Positions 18,032 through 27,252 of a stretch of 64,000 bases of DNA are shown here, one piece after another. Source of the stretch: Nocardioides sp. Root682 (lineage in GTDB: Bacteria; Actinomycetota; Actinomycetes; Propionibacteriales; Nocardioidaceae); NCBI RefSeq assembly GCF_001427795.1, contig NZ_LMHJ01000001.1:791773-855772 (forward strand). The letters run 5' to 3'. A model generated the notes under the pieces. The model was not told where the DNA came from, did no database searches, and worked only from the letters and a program-made list of their open reading frames with translations. Made by a program: the position numbers and the translations under genes. Numbering within the stretch: the stretch's first letter is position 1; every line of letters starts with the position of its first letter.

Positions 18032-19186
18032 ATGGAACGCACGCTCTTCGACGAGGACCACGAGTCCTACCGCGCCACCGTTCGCGAGTTCCTCGCCCGC
18101 GAGGTGATCCCGCACAAGGACCAGTGGGACGACGACAAGTGGATCCCCCGCGAGGTGTTCAAGGCGGCCGCCGAGGCCGGTCTCTACGGGCTGCAGATCC
18201 CCGAGGAGTACGGCGGCAGCGGGGTCGACGACTACCGCTACCGCCTGGTGGTCAGCGAAGAGGTCGCGCGGGCCAACGCCATCTCGTTCGGCGTCACGCT
18301 CGGCCTCCAGGACGACCTCTTCCTCGCCTACCTGCTGGGTCGCGCCGACGAGGAGCAGAAGAAGCGCTGGCTCCCCGGCTTCGCCGCCGGTGACCTGATC
18401 GGCGCCCTGGCCATGACCGAGCCCGGCACCGGCAGCGACCTGCAGGGCATCCGCACCTCGGCTCGGCGCGACGGCGACCACTGGGTCGTCAACGGCCAGA
18501 AGACGTTCATCTCCAGCGGCATCATGGCCGACCTGATCGTCCTCGCCGTGCGGTCCAGTCCCGAGGGCGGCTCCAACGGCTTCAGCCTGCTGATGGTCGA
18601 GGCCGACTCCACGCCCGGCTTCGAACGCGGCCGCAAGCTCGACAAGATCGGCCTGCCCGCCCAGGACACGGCCGAGCTGTTCTTCACCGATGCCCGGGTG
18701 CCGGTGGCGAACCTGCTCGGCGAGGAGGGCCAGGGGCTCAAGTACCTGATGAGCCACCTGCCGCGCGAGCGCCTCGGGGTCTGCGCGCAGTCGATCACCA
18801 CTGCCCGCGCCACCCTGGACCAGACCATCTCTTACCTCCAGGACCGCACGGCGTTCGGGAAGCGACTGATCGACTTCCAGAACACCCGGTTCGAGCTGGC
18901 CGAGATGGAGACCGAGCTCGACGTCGCCCAGGCGTACATGGACGCCTCCGTCGTCGCGTTCAACCAGGGCACGCTGACGCCGGTCGAGGCCGCCAAGGGC
19001 AAGTGGTACATCAGCGAGCTGATGAAGCGGACCGTGGACCGGTGCCTCCAGCTGCACGGCGGCTACGGCTTCATGCGTGAGTACGCCGTCGGCAAGGCCT
19101 ACGTCGACACCCGGATCCAGACGATCTACGGCGGCACCACTGAGATCATGAAGGAGATCATCGGCCGCGACATCGCTGGCCGCTGA
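18032..19186 (+). CDS. Acyl-CoA dehydrogenase
   Basis: This 384-residue FAD enzyme has AMTEPGTGSD, the NGQKTFISSG segment, RTAFGKRL and the C-terminal QLHGGYGFMREY. It introduces the alpha-beta double bond in acyl-CoA. The usual MCAD-type catalytic glutamate (YEGT) is replaced by IYGGT, but E246 in SHLPRERLGV sits where long-chain and isovaleryl-CoA dehydrogenases place theirs, so activity on long or branched chains is expected. It appears to be a homo-oligomeric type, not the paired alpha2beta2 steroid type. Confidence 0.93.
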   Translation: MERTLFDEDHESYRATVREFLAREVIPHKDQWDDDKWIPREVFKAAAEAGLYGLQIPEEYGGSGVDDYRYRLVVSEEVARANAISFGVTLGLQDDLFLAYLLGRADEEQKKRWLPGFAAGDLIGALAMTEPGTGSDLQGIRTSARRDGDHWVVNGQKTFISSGIMADLIVLAVRSSPEGGSNGFSLLMVEADSTPGFERGRKLDKIGLPAQDTAELFFTDARVPVANLLGEEGQGLKYLMSHLPRERLGVCAQSITTARATLDQTISYLQDRTAFGKRLIDFQNTRFELAEMETELDVAQAYMDASVVAFNQGTLTPVEAAKGKWYISELMKRTVDRCLQLHGGYGFMREYAVGKAYVDTRIQTIYGGTTEIMKEIIGRDIAGR

Positions 19187-19227
19187 CTTCGCCTGCCGCT
19201 GACCACGCACGACGCCCTGGAGGCCTG

Positions 19228-19911
19228 ATGACCACCACCGCCACGACCGCCGACGCCCTCGAAGACGCCCTGGCGTCCCGGTTCAGCTGCCGCGGATTCC
19301 TGCCGCAGACCATTGAGGACCACGTCCTTCGACGTCTCTTCACGATGGCCCAGCGCACCGCGTCCTGGTGCAATTCCCAGGCCTGGCAGGTCGAGCTGGT
19401 CGGCGGGGCGGCGGTCACCGGGCTCTCCGAGCGACTGCTCGCCCACGTGCCGGTCGCGGCCGAGCAGCCTGACATCCCCGGGCCCGAGCGCTACGAGGGC
19501 GTCTACCAGGACCGGCGCCGGGCGTGTGGCTTCGAGCTCTACAACGCCGTCGGCATCGCCCGCGACGACCAGATGGGTCGGCTGACCCAGATGCTGGAGA
19601 ACTTCCGGTTCTTCGGCGCACCGCACGTCGCGATCATCACCAGCCCGAAGGCGCTCGGGACCTACGGCGTCATGGACTGCGGTGGCTACGTCGCCACGCT
19701 GCTCACGGCAGCCGAATCGCTCGGCATCAACGCGATCGCGCAGGCCGCGATCGCGATGTACGCCGACGTGGTGCGCGCCGAACTCGGCATCCCCGAGGAC
19801 CGCTCCATCGTGTGCGCGGTCTCCCTCGGGTACGCCGACCCGGACCACCCCGCCAACACGTTCCGGACCTCCCGCGAGGACGTCGGGGTCGCCGTCTCCG
19901 GGCTGCCATGA
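19228..19911 (+). CDS. Nitroreductase-family FMN oxidoreductase
   Basis: A 227-residue protein of the nitroreductase fold: the N-terminal SRFSCRGF arginine/serine FMN-binding motif, AQRTASWCNSQAW and the C-terminal LGYADPDHPANTFRTSRE. Such enzymes reduce nitro, quinone or enone groups using NAD(P)H, and some act in catabolic enone reduction. It lies 41 bp after the dehydrogenase and overlaps the following MBL gene (ATGA). Its physiological substrate is not evident. Confidence 0.88.
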   Translation: MTTTATTADALEDALASRFSCRGFLPQTIEDHVLRRLFTMAQRTASWCNSQAWQVELVGGAAVTGLSERLLAHVPVAAEQPDIPGPERYEGVYQDRRRACGFELYNAVGIARDDQMGRLTQMLENFRFFGAPHVAIITSPKALGTYGVMDCGGYVATLLTAAESLGINAIAQAAIAMYADVVRAELGIPEDRSIVCAVSLGYADPDHPANTFRTSREDVGVAVSGLP

Positions 19912-20900
19912 CCCTCACCCGGATCACCGACCACGTCGCGGCGATCGAGCTGCCCCTGCCGCTCGAGGGCCTCACGAGCGTCAACTGCTACGTCCTGCGC
20001 GGCGACACCGAAGCGGTGCTGGTCGACCCGGGCTGGTCCTCCCCCGAGACAGAGCGCACGTTGCTCGACGGGCTGGACGAGCTCGGCCTCGCACCCGCTG
20101 ACATCGGCCGCGTGCTGACGACCCACCACCACTGGGACCACTACACGCAGGCGATCACGTGGCAGGGCAGGCACGGCATCCCCGTCCACCTGGGCCGCGG
20201 CGACGCTCCGAGCATCCACGCGTGGCACACCCTCGACGGCGCTTTCCCACGCCAGGTCGGCCTGCTCGAGCAGGCCGGGGCCTCGGCGATGGCGGCCGCC
20301 GTCCAGGCGATGCCCGCAGAGGTGCACGAGCAGGACATGGACTTCGACCTGCCCGCGGGTTGGATCGACGACGGCGCCGAGATCGACCTCGGTGGCCTGC
20401 TCGTGCGGGCGCACGCCACGCCCGGCCACACCCGCGGTCACGTCTGCTTCGAGATCGTCGGCGAGGACCTGCTGCTCAGCGGCGACCACGTGCTCCCCCG
20501 GATCACGCCCTCCATCGCCTACGAGCGCGAACCGTCCGAGGACTCCCTGACGTCGTACCTCGGCTCACTGAGGCTGGTCGCCGACCTCTCCGACGCACGC
20601 CTGCTCCCGGCCCACGGCGCGATCGGCGACAGTGCTGCCCAGCGGGCCAAGGAGCTGATCGTCCACCACGACGAGCGACTCGACGTGATCCGCGACCTGG
20701 TCGACGCCGGGCGCAGCACCGCGCACAAGATCGCCGCCGCGATGACGTGGACGCGACGCGAACGTCGGCTCGACGACCTCGAGCTCATCCACCAGATGAC
20801 GGCGGTGCTCGAGGTCGCGGCGCACCTCGTCGTGCTGGAGAAGGCCGGCGCCGTACGACGCGAGCGCGTCTCCGGCATCGATCACCACACGGCGACCTGA
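19908..20900 (+). CDS. MBL-fold metallo-hydrolase, LACTB2-like
   Basis: A 330-residue hydrolase has the zinc-ligand set THHHWDH, PGHTRGH, SGDHVLP and PAHG. The last 80 residues form the winged-helix tail seen in beta-lactamase-like LACTB2 proteins (AGRSTAHKIAAAMTW). The ATG at 19908 overlaps the nitroreductase stop; a longer frame begins upstream but only in shadow sequence. In this context it may hydrolyse an acyl-CoA thioester or lactone. Its stop is 3 bp from that of the convergent SDR. Confidence 0.88.
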   Translation: MTLTRITDHVAAIELPLPLEGLTSVNCYVLRGDTEAVLVDPGWSSPETERTLLDGLDELGLAPADIGRVLTTHHHWDHYTQAITWQGRHGIPVHLGRGDAPSIHAWHTLDGAFPRQVGLLEQAGASAMAAAVQAMPAEVHEQDMDFDLPAGWIDDGAEIDLGGLLVRAHATPGHTRGHVCFEIVGEDLLLSGDHVLPRITPSIAYEREPSEDSLTSYLGSLRLVADLSDARLLPAHGAIGDSAAQRAKELIVHHDERLDVIRDLVDAGRSTAHKIAAAMTWTRRERRLDDLELIHQMTAVLEVAAHLVVLEKAGAVRRERVSGIDHHTAT

Positions 20901-20903
20901 GGA

Positions 20904-21767
20904 TCAGCCGACGGGGTTCTTGCCCACCGTCACGTCGTCGAGGTCGGCGATGTCGCTCCAGCGCTCGGACACCTCGCGCAGCGACGGCGGCTCGGTGAAG
21001 ACGGCGCCCTTGTTCTGGAACTGCGCGACGCGGTAGACCTGCCCACCGCCGGCGACGAACACGGCGCCGGTGTCGGTGGACTCCTCGGTGAGGAGGTAGG
21101 CCACGACGGGCGAGACGTACGACGGCGGCAGCTTGTCGAGCATCTCCTGGGGCGCGATGTCCTCGGTCATCCGGGTGGCGGCCATCGGTGCGATCGCGTT
21201 GGCGTGGATGCCGTCGCGGGCGCCCTCGATGGCGAGCGTGTTGAGCAACCCGACGAGACCGGCCTTCGCAGCGCCGTAGTTGGCCTGCCCGAAGTTGCCG
21301 AAGAGCCCGCTGGTGGACGTCGCCATCACGATCCGGCCGAAGCCCTGCTCGCGGAAGTACGGCCAGACGGCCTTGCTCATGTGGAAGCCACCGTCGAGGT
21401 GCACCGCCTGGACCAGCTTCCACGCGTCGACGTCCATCTTCGAGAAGGACGTGTCGCGCAGGATGCCTGCGTTGTTCACGAGGCCGTGCACGGCGCCGTA
21501 CGTGTCGATCGCGGTGGCGACGATGGCGGCTGCGCCCTCGGCGGTCGCGACGCTGTCGTAGTTGGCCACGGCGTCGCCGCCGGCCGCCCGGATCTCCTCG
21601 ACCACGGCGTCAGCCATCGTCGTACCGGCACCGCTGCCGTCGCGGGCGCCACCGAGGTCGTTGACGACGACCTTGGCCCCGACGCTCGCGAGGAAGAGCG
21701 CATAGTCGCGTCCCAGTCCGCCGCCCGCACCGGTGACGATGACGACCCGGCCCTCAACCCCAGCCAT
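20904..21767 (-). CDS. SDR, (3R)-hydroxyacyl-CoA dehydrogenase-like (MFE-2 type)
   Basis: This 287-residue SDR begins GRVVIVTGAGGGLGRDYALF and contains VVVNDLGG, the pattern of the dehydrogenase domain of peroxisomal multifunctional enzyme 2. It has NNAGILRD, an S-G-L segment and the active-site Y-GAA-K. The C-terminal 60 residues after the Rossmann core are typical of this group. It starts one base after the SCP2 gene stop. In eukaryotic MFE-2 the same dehydrogenase and SCP2 domains are fused, so the pair here is a split equivalent. It probably oxidises 3R-hydroxyacyl-CoA made by the MaoC hydratase. Confidence 0.9.
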   Translation of the reverse strand: MAGVEGRVVIVTGAGGGLGRDYALFLASVGAKVVVNDLGGARDGSGAGTTMADAVVEEIRAAGGDAVANYDSVATAEGAAAIVATAIDTYGAVHGLVNNAGILRDTSFSKMDVDAWKLVQAVHLDGGFHMSKAVWPYFREQGFGRIVMATSTSGLFGNFGQANYGAAKAGLVGLLNTLAIEGARDGIHANAIAPMAATRMTEDIAPQEMLDKLPPSYVSPVVAYLLTEESTDTGAVFVAGGGQVYRVAQFQNKGAVFTEPPSLREVSERWSDIADLDDVTVGKNPVG

Positions 21768-21768
21768 G

Positions 21769-22173
21769 TCAGGCGACGACCAGGTCGTCGCGACCGGCCG
21801 CCTGGAGCGTGGCGACGTACTTCGGGAAGAGCTTCTTGCCGAGGGGCGCGATCTTGAGCAGGCTCGCGACGTTGCCGTCGACCTTGATCTTGCCGCGCGC
21901 CATCGAGAGGGGCAGGTTGACCTTGCCCTGCCAGTAGGCACTGCCGAGCTCCGCGGTCATCCGCATGGTGGCGAGAGGAGCGGCCATGCCTTCGCCGCTG
22001 CCGATCTCCTGCTTGACCATGTCGACCACCAGGTCGGCGTCAGGATCGGTGAAGGCGAACTTCACGACGATCCCGCTGGCCTTCATCTTCGGCCCGATCT
22101 CGGGGTCGTCGAACCCGGCCTGGAACACGCTGCCGATGTAGTGGCGAACCTCGTCCGCATCCTTGAAAGCCAT
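21769..22173 (-). CDS. SCP2 sterol-carrier domain protein
   Basis: A 134-residue stand-alone SCP2 fold protein contains the hydrophobic MRMTAELGSAYWQGKVNLP segment and the AMARGKIKVDG-like SLARGKIKVDGNVASLL strand. These proteins bind acyl-CoAs, fatty acids or sterols in a hydrophobic pocket. As first gene of the minus-strand pair divergent from a TetR gene, it is controlled by the palindrome at 22234. It supports a hydrophobic substrate for the whole cluster. Confidence 0.92.
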   Translation of the reverse strand: MAFKDADEVRHYIGSVFQAGFDDPEIGPKMKASGIVVKFAFTDPDADLVVDMVKQEIGSGEGMAAPLATMRMTAELGSAYWQGKVNLPLSMARGKIKVDGNVASLLKIAPLGKKLFPKYVATLQAAGRDDLVVA

Positions 22174-22233
22174 TGCTGGGCCCTTCCCCTTGGCGAGCCA
22201 CCCGACGTGGTCTCACTGACACCACAACCGTAA

Positions 22234-22249
22234 CATAAGTTAGGTTATG
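22234..22249. promoter_or_regulatory. TetR-type operator, copy 1 (CATAA-N6-TTATG)
   Basis: CATAAGTTAGGTTATG lies between the divergent SCP2 and TetR genes. Its reverse complement, CATAACCTAACTTATG, differs at only 2 of 16 positions from the site at 27253-27268. The sharing of a long, AT-rich palindrome between two divergent promoters about 5 kb apart points to one regulator. Confidence 0.7.
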
Positions 22250-22327
22250 GTAGAAGAGGTCCCGGCCACTTCGAACCGGACAAGGCGCGATGCCTACGAT
22301 GACCATCGAGATGTCGAGGAGAAGCCG

Positions 22328-22897
22328 ATGAGTGAACGACCGGTCCGCCGCAACGAGGCGTTGCGTACGTCGTGGTTCGAGGGCGCCAACGAGATCCTCG
22401 CGACCGACGGCTACGGCGCCCTGAAGCTGGCCCCGCTGTGCAAGAAGCTCGGCGTGACGACCGGGTCGTTCTACCACTCGTTCGACAACTGGCAGGACTT
22501 CACCGACGCCCTGCTCGACGCCTGGCTGCACGAACGCACCGAGCAGCTGGCCGAGGTCGCTCACACCAATCCGGACCCGGTCGCGCGCCTGGAGATCCTG
22601 ATCGGCAACGTCACGGAGTTCAACCACCGCGCGGAGGCGGCGATCCGGGTCTGGGCGGGAGTGGACGACCGGGTGGCTGCCATCCAGCGCAAGGTCGACG
22701 AGGGGCGCTACCAGGCCGCCCGCGAAGCACTCGCCGCGATCGTCGGCCCCGAGCGGGCGGAGGCCTTTGCCATCTGGGGTCTCAGCACCGCCGTCGGCTA
22801 CGAGATGCTCTCCTACCTTCACCCGACCGAACACCTGCCGTGGGCACTCGGCCAGGTGCTCGAGCGAGCACAGGCCGCCGCGCAGTCCGACGCCTGA
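22328..22897 (+). CDS. TetR family regulator, probable controller of the SCP2 and P450/ligase units
   Basis: A 189-residue regulator has an HTH at about residues 25-55 (GYGALKLAPLCKKLGVTTGSFYHSF). The ATG at 22328 is chosen because GAGGAG lies just upstream; an earlier in-frame ATG at 22247 falls inside the operator itself. It is divergent from SCP2-SDR. The near-identical operator at 27253 suggests it also controls the acyl-CoA ligase/P450/ALDH operon and the SDR/carboxyltransferase operon. The likely ligand is an acyl-CoA or free acid intermediate, by analogy with other TetR regulators of lipid catabolism. Confidence 0.9.
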   Translation: MSERPVRRNEALRTSWFEGANEILATDGYGALKLAPLCKKLGVTTGSFYHSFDNWQDFTDALLDAWLHERTEQLAEVAHTNPDPVARLEILIGNVTEFNHRAEAAIRVWAGVDDRVAAIQRKVDEGRYQAAREALAAIVGPERAEAFAIWGLSTAVGYEMLSYLHPTEHLPWALGQVLERAQAAAQSDA

Positions 22898-22924
22898 CGC
22901 GCGGCAGCGCGGCAGCGTGGCGCC

Positions 22925-22969
22925 TGCCGCGAAGCGGCACGGCGCCCGCCCCTGGGCCGAAGGCCCGGG
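22925..22969. terminator. Two GAA-loop hairpins between convergent genes
   Basis: TGCCGC-GAA-GCGGCA (22925-22939) and CCTGGGCC-GAA-GGCCCGGG (22951-22969, one T.G pair) lie in the 110-bp gap between the TetR and aldehyde dehydrogenase stops. There is no T-run, but tandem GC hairpins at a convergent junction are typical of actinobacterial bidirectional termination. Confidence 0.6.
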
Positions 22970-23007
22970 TGGCGGACGCCGTTGGCGACACGCTCGCGCC
23001 ATTGAGC

Positions 23008-24399
23008 TCAGAACAGCTTGCGCATCAGCGCCCGCGCCTTCGGGCCGTACGGCGGGTAGACCAGCGACGGGTCCGGGCGGAAGCCCTTGGCCGCCACCGA
23101 CTTGCGGTGGCTGAGGGCCTGGAAGCCCCACTCGCCGTGGTAGGCGCCCATCCCGCTCGCCCCCACGCCACCGAACGGCAGGCTGGGGATGAGGTAGTGG
23201 ATGGCGCAGTGGTTGATGACCGCTCCGCCCGCCGGGACCTGCTCGATGATCCGGTCGGCCACCGCACGGTTGCGGCTGAAGACGTAGAGCCCCAGCGGTT
23301 TGGATCGGCCGTTGACGAACCCGATCACCTCGTCGACGGTCTCGAAGCTGCGCACCGGCAGGATCGGGCCGAAGATCTCCTCGGTCATCGACGGCTCGTC
23401 CGGATCCGGGTCCACCAGGATGGTCGGCTCGATGGTGAGCGCCTTCGCGTCCGTGCCGCCGCCGGCGACCACCGTGCCGCGCGTCGAGGCCAGGTAGCCG
23501 GCCAGGCGATCGAACTGGCGCTGGTTGACGATCCGCTTCGGACCTTCCCCAGCCGTGAACTCCGCCATCGTCTCGCGGAGCTTCGCGACCAGCTCGTCCT
23601 TGACCGACTCATGCACGAGCACGTAGTCGGGCGCGATGCAGGTCTGTCCGGAGTTCATCAGCTTCACCCAGGCGATCCGGCGCGCGACGACGTCGAGGTC
23701 GGCGTCGGCGGTCACGATCGCCGGACTCTTGCCACCGAGCTCGAGGATGACCGGCGTGAGGGTCTGCGCCGCGCCCGCCATGATCTTGCGTCCGATCTCG
23801 GTGCCGCCGGTGAAGAAGGCGTGGTCGAAGCCCAGCGCGAGGAGCGACTGCGTGACGACCCCGTCCCCCTCGACGACCGCGAGGGCATCCTTGTCGAGGT
23901 AGTCCGGCAGCGCCTCGGCCATCAGCCGCGAGGTCGCCGGAGCCACCTCGGAGGGCTTGAGCACGACACAGTTGCCGGCCGCCAGCGCAGCGACCATCGG
24001 GCCGAGCGACAGGTTGACCGGGTAGTTCCACGGGCCGATCACCAGCGCGACGCCGAGCGGTTCGTACTGGATCCGGGCGCTGGCGGGCATCTGCGTCAGC
24101 GGCACCCGACGGCGCTGCGGACGCATCCACCGCTTGAGCTGCTTGATCGCCAGCTCGGCCTCGCCCTTCGGCGGAGCGATGTCGCCGAACCAGGCCTCGA
24201 ACGGGCTGCGGCCCAGATCGGCGGCCAGTGCCTCAGCGATGTCGGTCTCGCGCTCGGCACAGAAGCGCAGCAGCCCTTCGAGCTGCGCCTTGCGCCACTC
24301 GTAGGTGCGGGTGCGTCCCGTGGCGTACGTCGCGCGGAGCCGGGCGATGAGGGCCTCGAGCTCGGCGGTGCTGCCCTGCACTGCAGGTGTGGCGGTCAT
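23008..24399 (-). CDS. Aldehyde dehydrogenase, membrane-associated class 3-like
   Basis: The 463-residue NAD(P)-dependent dehydrogenase has IGPWNYPVNL, LKPSE, FFTGGTEIGRKI, the general base in LELGGKSPA and the catalytic cysteine in SGQTCIAPDYV. The short form and the C-terminal FPPYGPKARALMRKLF-like tail (YPPYGPKARALMRKLF) match fatty-aldehyde (ALDH3) enzymes. Together with the adjacent P450 it could convert a terminal hydroxyl, via aldehyde, to a carboxylate. The start at 24399 is 11 bp from the P450 stop. Confidence 0.92.
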   Translation of the reverse strand: MTATPAVQGSTAELEALIARLRATYATGRTRTYEWRKAQLEGLLRFCAERETDIAEALAADLGRSPFEAWFGDIAPPKGEAELAIKQLKRWMRPQRRRVPLTQMPASARIQYEPLGVALVIGPWNYPVNLSLGPMVAALAAGNCVVLKPSEVAPATSRLMAEALPDYLDKDALAVVEGDGVVTQSLLALGFDHAFFTGGTEIGRKIMAGAAQTLTPVILELGGKSPAIVTADADLDVVARRIAWVKLMNSGQTCIAPDYVLVHESVKDELVAKLRETMAEFTAGEGPKRIVNQRQFDRLAGYLASTRGTVVAGGGTDAKALTIEPTILVDPDPDEPSMTEEIFGPILPVRSFETVDEVIGFVNGRSKPLGLYVFSRNRAVADRIIEQVPAGGAVINHCAIHYLIPSLPFGGVGASGMGAYHGEWGFQALSHRKSVAAKGFRPDPSLVYPPYGPKARALMRKLF

Positions 24400-24410
24400 G
24401 GCGATCCTTC

Positions 24411-25682
24411 TCAGCTCAGGGTGTACGGCATGCGCTTGACGGCCCGGACGAAGTTGCCGACGAGGTACTCCGGCTCCCCGAGCTGGAGGTTCGGCGCGCG
24501 GTGCAGGAGGTTGTCGAAGATCTCGCGCAGCTGCATCTTGGCGACGAAGTTGCCCATGCAGAAGTGCGGCCCGCCGCCGCCGAACCCGACGTGCGGGTTT
24601 GGGTCGCGCAGGATGTCGAAGACGTCGGCGTTCTCGAAGACGTTCTCGTCGCGGTTGCCCGAGGAGTAGATCATCGCGATCCAGTCCCCCGCCTTGATCT
24701 GCTCGCCACCGAGCACGGTGTCCTGCGTCGCCGTACGACGGAAGGTCATCACCGGCGAGGCCCACCGCACGAACTCCTCGATCGCCGTACCGATACGGCC
24801 CTGGTAGTCCTCGAGGAGCAACGCCTTCTGCTCCGGGAACTGCTGGAGGGCGCGCATGGTGAGGCTGATCGAGTTGCGGGTCGTGTCGTTCCCGGCGACC
24901 GAGAGCAGCACGAAGAAGGCGCCGATCTCGTCGTCGGTGAGCTTCTGGCCCTCGATCTCCGCGTTCACGAGGCCCGTCATCAGGTCGTCCTGCGGGTTGT
25001 TGCGACGCTCCTCGGCGAGCTGCATGCCCATCATCAGCAGGCCGACGAGCGACTCGTTGAGCACCTCGCCCGGCTCACGCCCGGCCGCGACCTCCTCGTC
25101 GGCCCACGAGACCATGCCGTCGGCGTGGTGCGCGGCCTCGAGGCGCTGGTCGAGGTCGGTGAGACCGATCATCTCGAAGATGGTCCACATCGGCAGCCGC
25201 TTGGAGACCACTTCGACGAAGTCACCCTCGGGGTTCTCGAGCAGGTTGGTGACGATGTCGTACGCCTGCCGCTTGATCTGGTCCTCGATGGTCTTGACCC
25301 GCTTCGGCGTGAAGGCCGAGCTGACGAGACGGCGCAGCACGGGGTGCCGCGGGGCGTCCATGCCGAGGAAGCTGCCGGCCGCCTCGTTGACGTCCTCGGG
25401 AACCTCTTCCATCTGGAAGCCCTGGCCCGAGCAGAACAGCTGCGTGTTCTTGCTGACCTCCTGGATCAGCGCGTGGCTGGTCACCACCCAGACACCTTCG
25501 TTCTCCGAGGGGATGAGGGCGCCCTCGATGGGCCGGTGCCAGCTGATCGGCGCCTCGGCGCGCAGCTTCTGGAAGGTGACCTCCCGCTCCTCGGCGGTCT
25601 GCGCCCAGAAGGACAGCTCCGAGATGCTGTCGGGGTGGAAGGCGCGAGCGGTGTCGTTGCTGCTGCTGTCAGTGATCGTCAT
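24411..25682 (-). CDS. Cytochrome P450
   Basis: This 423-residue soluble P450 has the I-helix oxygen-binding motif AGNDTT, the ExxR pair in EEFVR and the haem-binding FGGGGPHFCMG with C375 as thiolate ligand. AGNDTTRN and the overall layout recall the CYP125/CYP142/CYP124 group that oxidises the terminal methyl of sterol and branched lipid chains; this family assignment is tentative. It sits 2 bp after the ligase gene and before an aldehyde dehydrogenase. Redox partners are not encoded nearby. Confidence 0.94.
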   Translation of the reverse strand: MTITDSSSNDTARAFHPDSISELSFWAQTAEEREVTFQKLRAEAPISWHRPIEGALIPSENEGVWVVTSHALIQEVSKNTQLFCSGQGFQMEEVPEDVNEAAGSFLGMDAPRHPVLRRLVSSAFTPKRVKTIEDQIKRQAYDIVTNLLENPEGDFVEVVSKRLPMWTIFEMIGLTDLDQRLEAAHHADGMVSWADEEVAAGREPGEVLNESLVGLLMMGMQLAEERRNNPQDDLMTGLVNAEIEGQKLTDDEIGAFFVLLSVAGNDTTRNSISLTMRALQQFPEQKALLLEDYQGRIGTAIEEFVRWASPVMTFRRTATQDTVLGGEQIKAGDWIAMIYSSGNRDENVFENADVFDILRDPNPHVGFGGGGPHFCMGNFVAKMQLREIFDNLLHRAPNLQLGEPEYLVGNFVRAVKRMPYTLS

Positions 25683-25684
25683 GG

Positions 25685-27220
25685 TCAGACTCCGGTGGGG
25701 ACGTAGAGCTTCTCGAGCTCGCGCTTCACGAGCTTGCCAGTGGGGAGCCGAGGGATCTCGGCGATGAAGTCGACGGTGCGCGGCGCCTTGAAGCGCGCGA
25801 TCCGTTCGCGGGTGTAGTCGATGATCGACTGGGCGAGCTCGTCGGACGCCGCGGACGGGTCCTTGAGCTGCACGACGGCCTTGACGGCCTGGCCCATCTC
25901 GTCGTCGGGCACGCCGATGACGGCGACGTCGAAGATGTCCGGGTGCAGGGTCAGCACGGCCTCGACCTCGGCCGGGTAGATGTTGACCCCGCCGGAGATG
26001 ATCGTGAACGCCTTGCGGTCCGTGAGGAACAGGTAGCCGTCCTCGTCGAGGTAGCCCAGGTCGCCGACGGCGGTCCAGGTGCCGTGCTCGGGGTGGGTCG
26101 CCTCGGCCGTCTTCTCCGGGTCGTTGTGGTACTCGAAGGGCCGGATGTCGCGCTCGAAGTAGACCGTGCCGACCTCGCCCGCGGCGAGCTCGACGCCCTC
26201 GTCGTCACAGATGTGAGTGACACCGATCATCGCCTTGCCGACCGAGCCGCGCTTGGTGAGCCACTCGGGCGAGGAGATGAAGGTGATGCCGTTCTGCTCG
26301 GTGGAGCCGTAGTACTCGAAGACCACCGGCCCCCACCAGTCGATCATCGCCTGCTTCACGTCCGGCGGACACGGAGCCGCGGCGTGCACCGCGAGCCGCA
26401 GGGTGCCGTGGGCGTACTTCGCGCGGGTCTCCTCAGGGAGCTGGAGCATGCGGACGAACATCGTCGGAACGAACTGGGCGACCGTGACGCCGTACTCCTC
26501 GATCGCGGCGAGGGCACCCTCGGCGTCGAACTTCTCCATCATCACCACGGTGCCGCCGAGAGCGTGCACGGCGCCGCTCCACTTGAGCGGGGCTGCGTGG
26601 TAGACGGGGGCGGGCTGCAGGTAGACGTCGCCCGGACCGACCTTGAACGGCCCGCCGAGGAGGCCGGCGATCGGGTCACCGGGCTGGTCGACCTGGATCG
26701 GGAGCATCGCCTGCTTGACGCCCTTCGGGCGACCGGTGGTGCCCGACGAATACATCATGTCCGAGCCGCGGGGCTGGTCGGTGAGCCGGTCGCCGGCGCC
26801 GGCGACCAGGTCGTCGTACGACGCGTAGCCGGCGACGTCGCCACCGAACGCGAAGGCGTGGGCGACGCCGGGGGTCAGCTCGCGCACCCGTGCGGCCACC
26901 GGGACCGCAGCGGCCACGATCAGCGCCGCAGCACCGCTGTCCTGGACGATGTAGGCGATCTCGTCGGCGGACAGGTTGCGGTTGACCGGGGTGATGTAGA
27001 GCCCGGACCGCATGCAGGCCCAGTAGATCTCAAAGCACTCGGCAGCGTTGTCGGTGAGCATCGCGACCACGTCGCCCTTGCGCAGACCGAGGCCGTGCAG
27101 CGCGCTGGCCAGGGCGGCCGAGCGCTCGTCGAGCTGGCCGTAGGTGAGGGTCCGGCCCGAGCCGGTCATCACGACCGCCGGGTGGTCGGGGTTGGTCGCG
27201 GCGTGGACTCCTGGGTACAT
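25685..27220 (-). CDS. Acyl-CoA ligase (AMP-forming), FadD type
   Basis: A 511-residue ligase has YSSGTTGRPKG, the EYYGSTEQNG motif, VGDLGYLDEDGY, GGVNIYPAEVE and the C-terminal lysine in LPTGKLVKR. The start MYPGVHAAT at 27220 is chosen because GGAAGG lies upstream; longer versions run into the operator at 27253. It probably activates the acid formed by the downstream P450 and aldehyde dehydrogenase. It is the first gene of its operon. Confidence 0.92.
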   Translation of the reverse strand: MYPGVHAATNPDHPAVVMTGSGRTLTYGQLDERSAALASALHGLGLRKGDVVAMLTDNAAECFEIYWACMRSGLYITPVNRNLSADEIAYIVQDSGAAALIVAAAVPVAARVRELTPGVAHAFAFGGDVAGYASYDDLVAGAGDRLTDQPRGSDMMYSSGTTGRPKGVKQAMLPIQVDQPGDPIAGLLGGPFKVGPGDVYLQPAPVYHAAPLKWSGAVHALGGTVVMMEKFDAEGALAAIEEYGVTVAQFVPTMFVRMLQLPEETRAKYAHGTLRLAVHAAAPCPPDVKQAMIDWWGPVVFEYYGSTEQNGITFISSPEWLTKRGSVGKAMIGVTHICDDEGVELAAGEVGTVYFERDIRPFEYHNDPEKTAEATHPEHGTWTAVGDLGYLDEDGYLFLTDRKAFTIISGGVNIYPAEVEAVLTLHPDIFDVAVIGVPDDEMGQAVKAVVQLKDPSAASDELAQSIIDYTRERIARFKAPRTVDFIAEIPRLPTGKLVKRELEKLYVPTGV

Positions 27221-27252
27221 CGAGCACCTTCCAGATCGTTGGGTCCAAGTAC

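Noticed and set aside
22247..22327. Upstream in-frame start for the TetR gene
   Set aside because: The codon is inside the operator palindrome and no ribosome site precedes it, while the ATG at 22328 follows GAGGAG.
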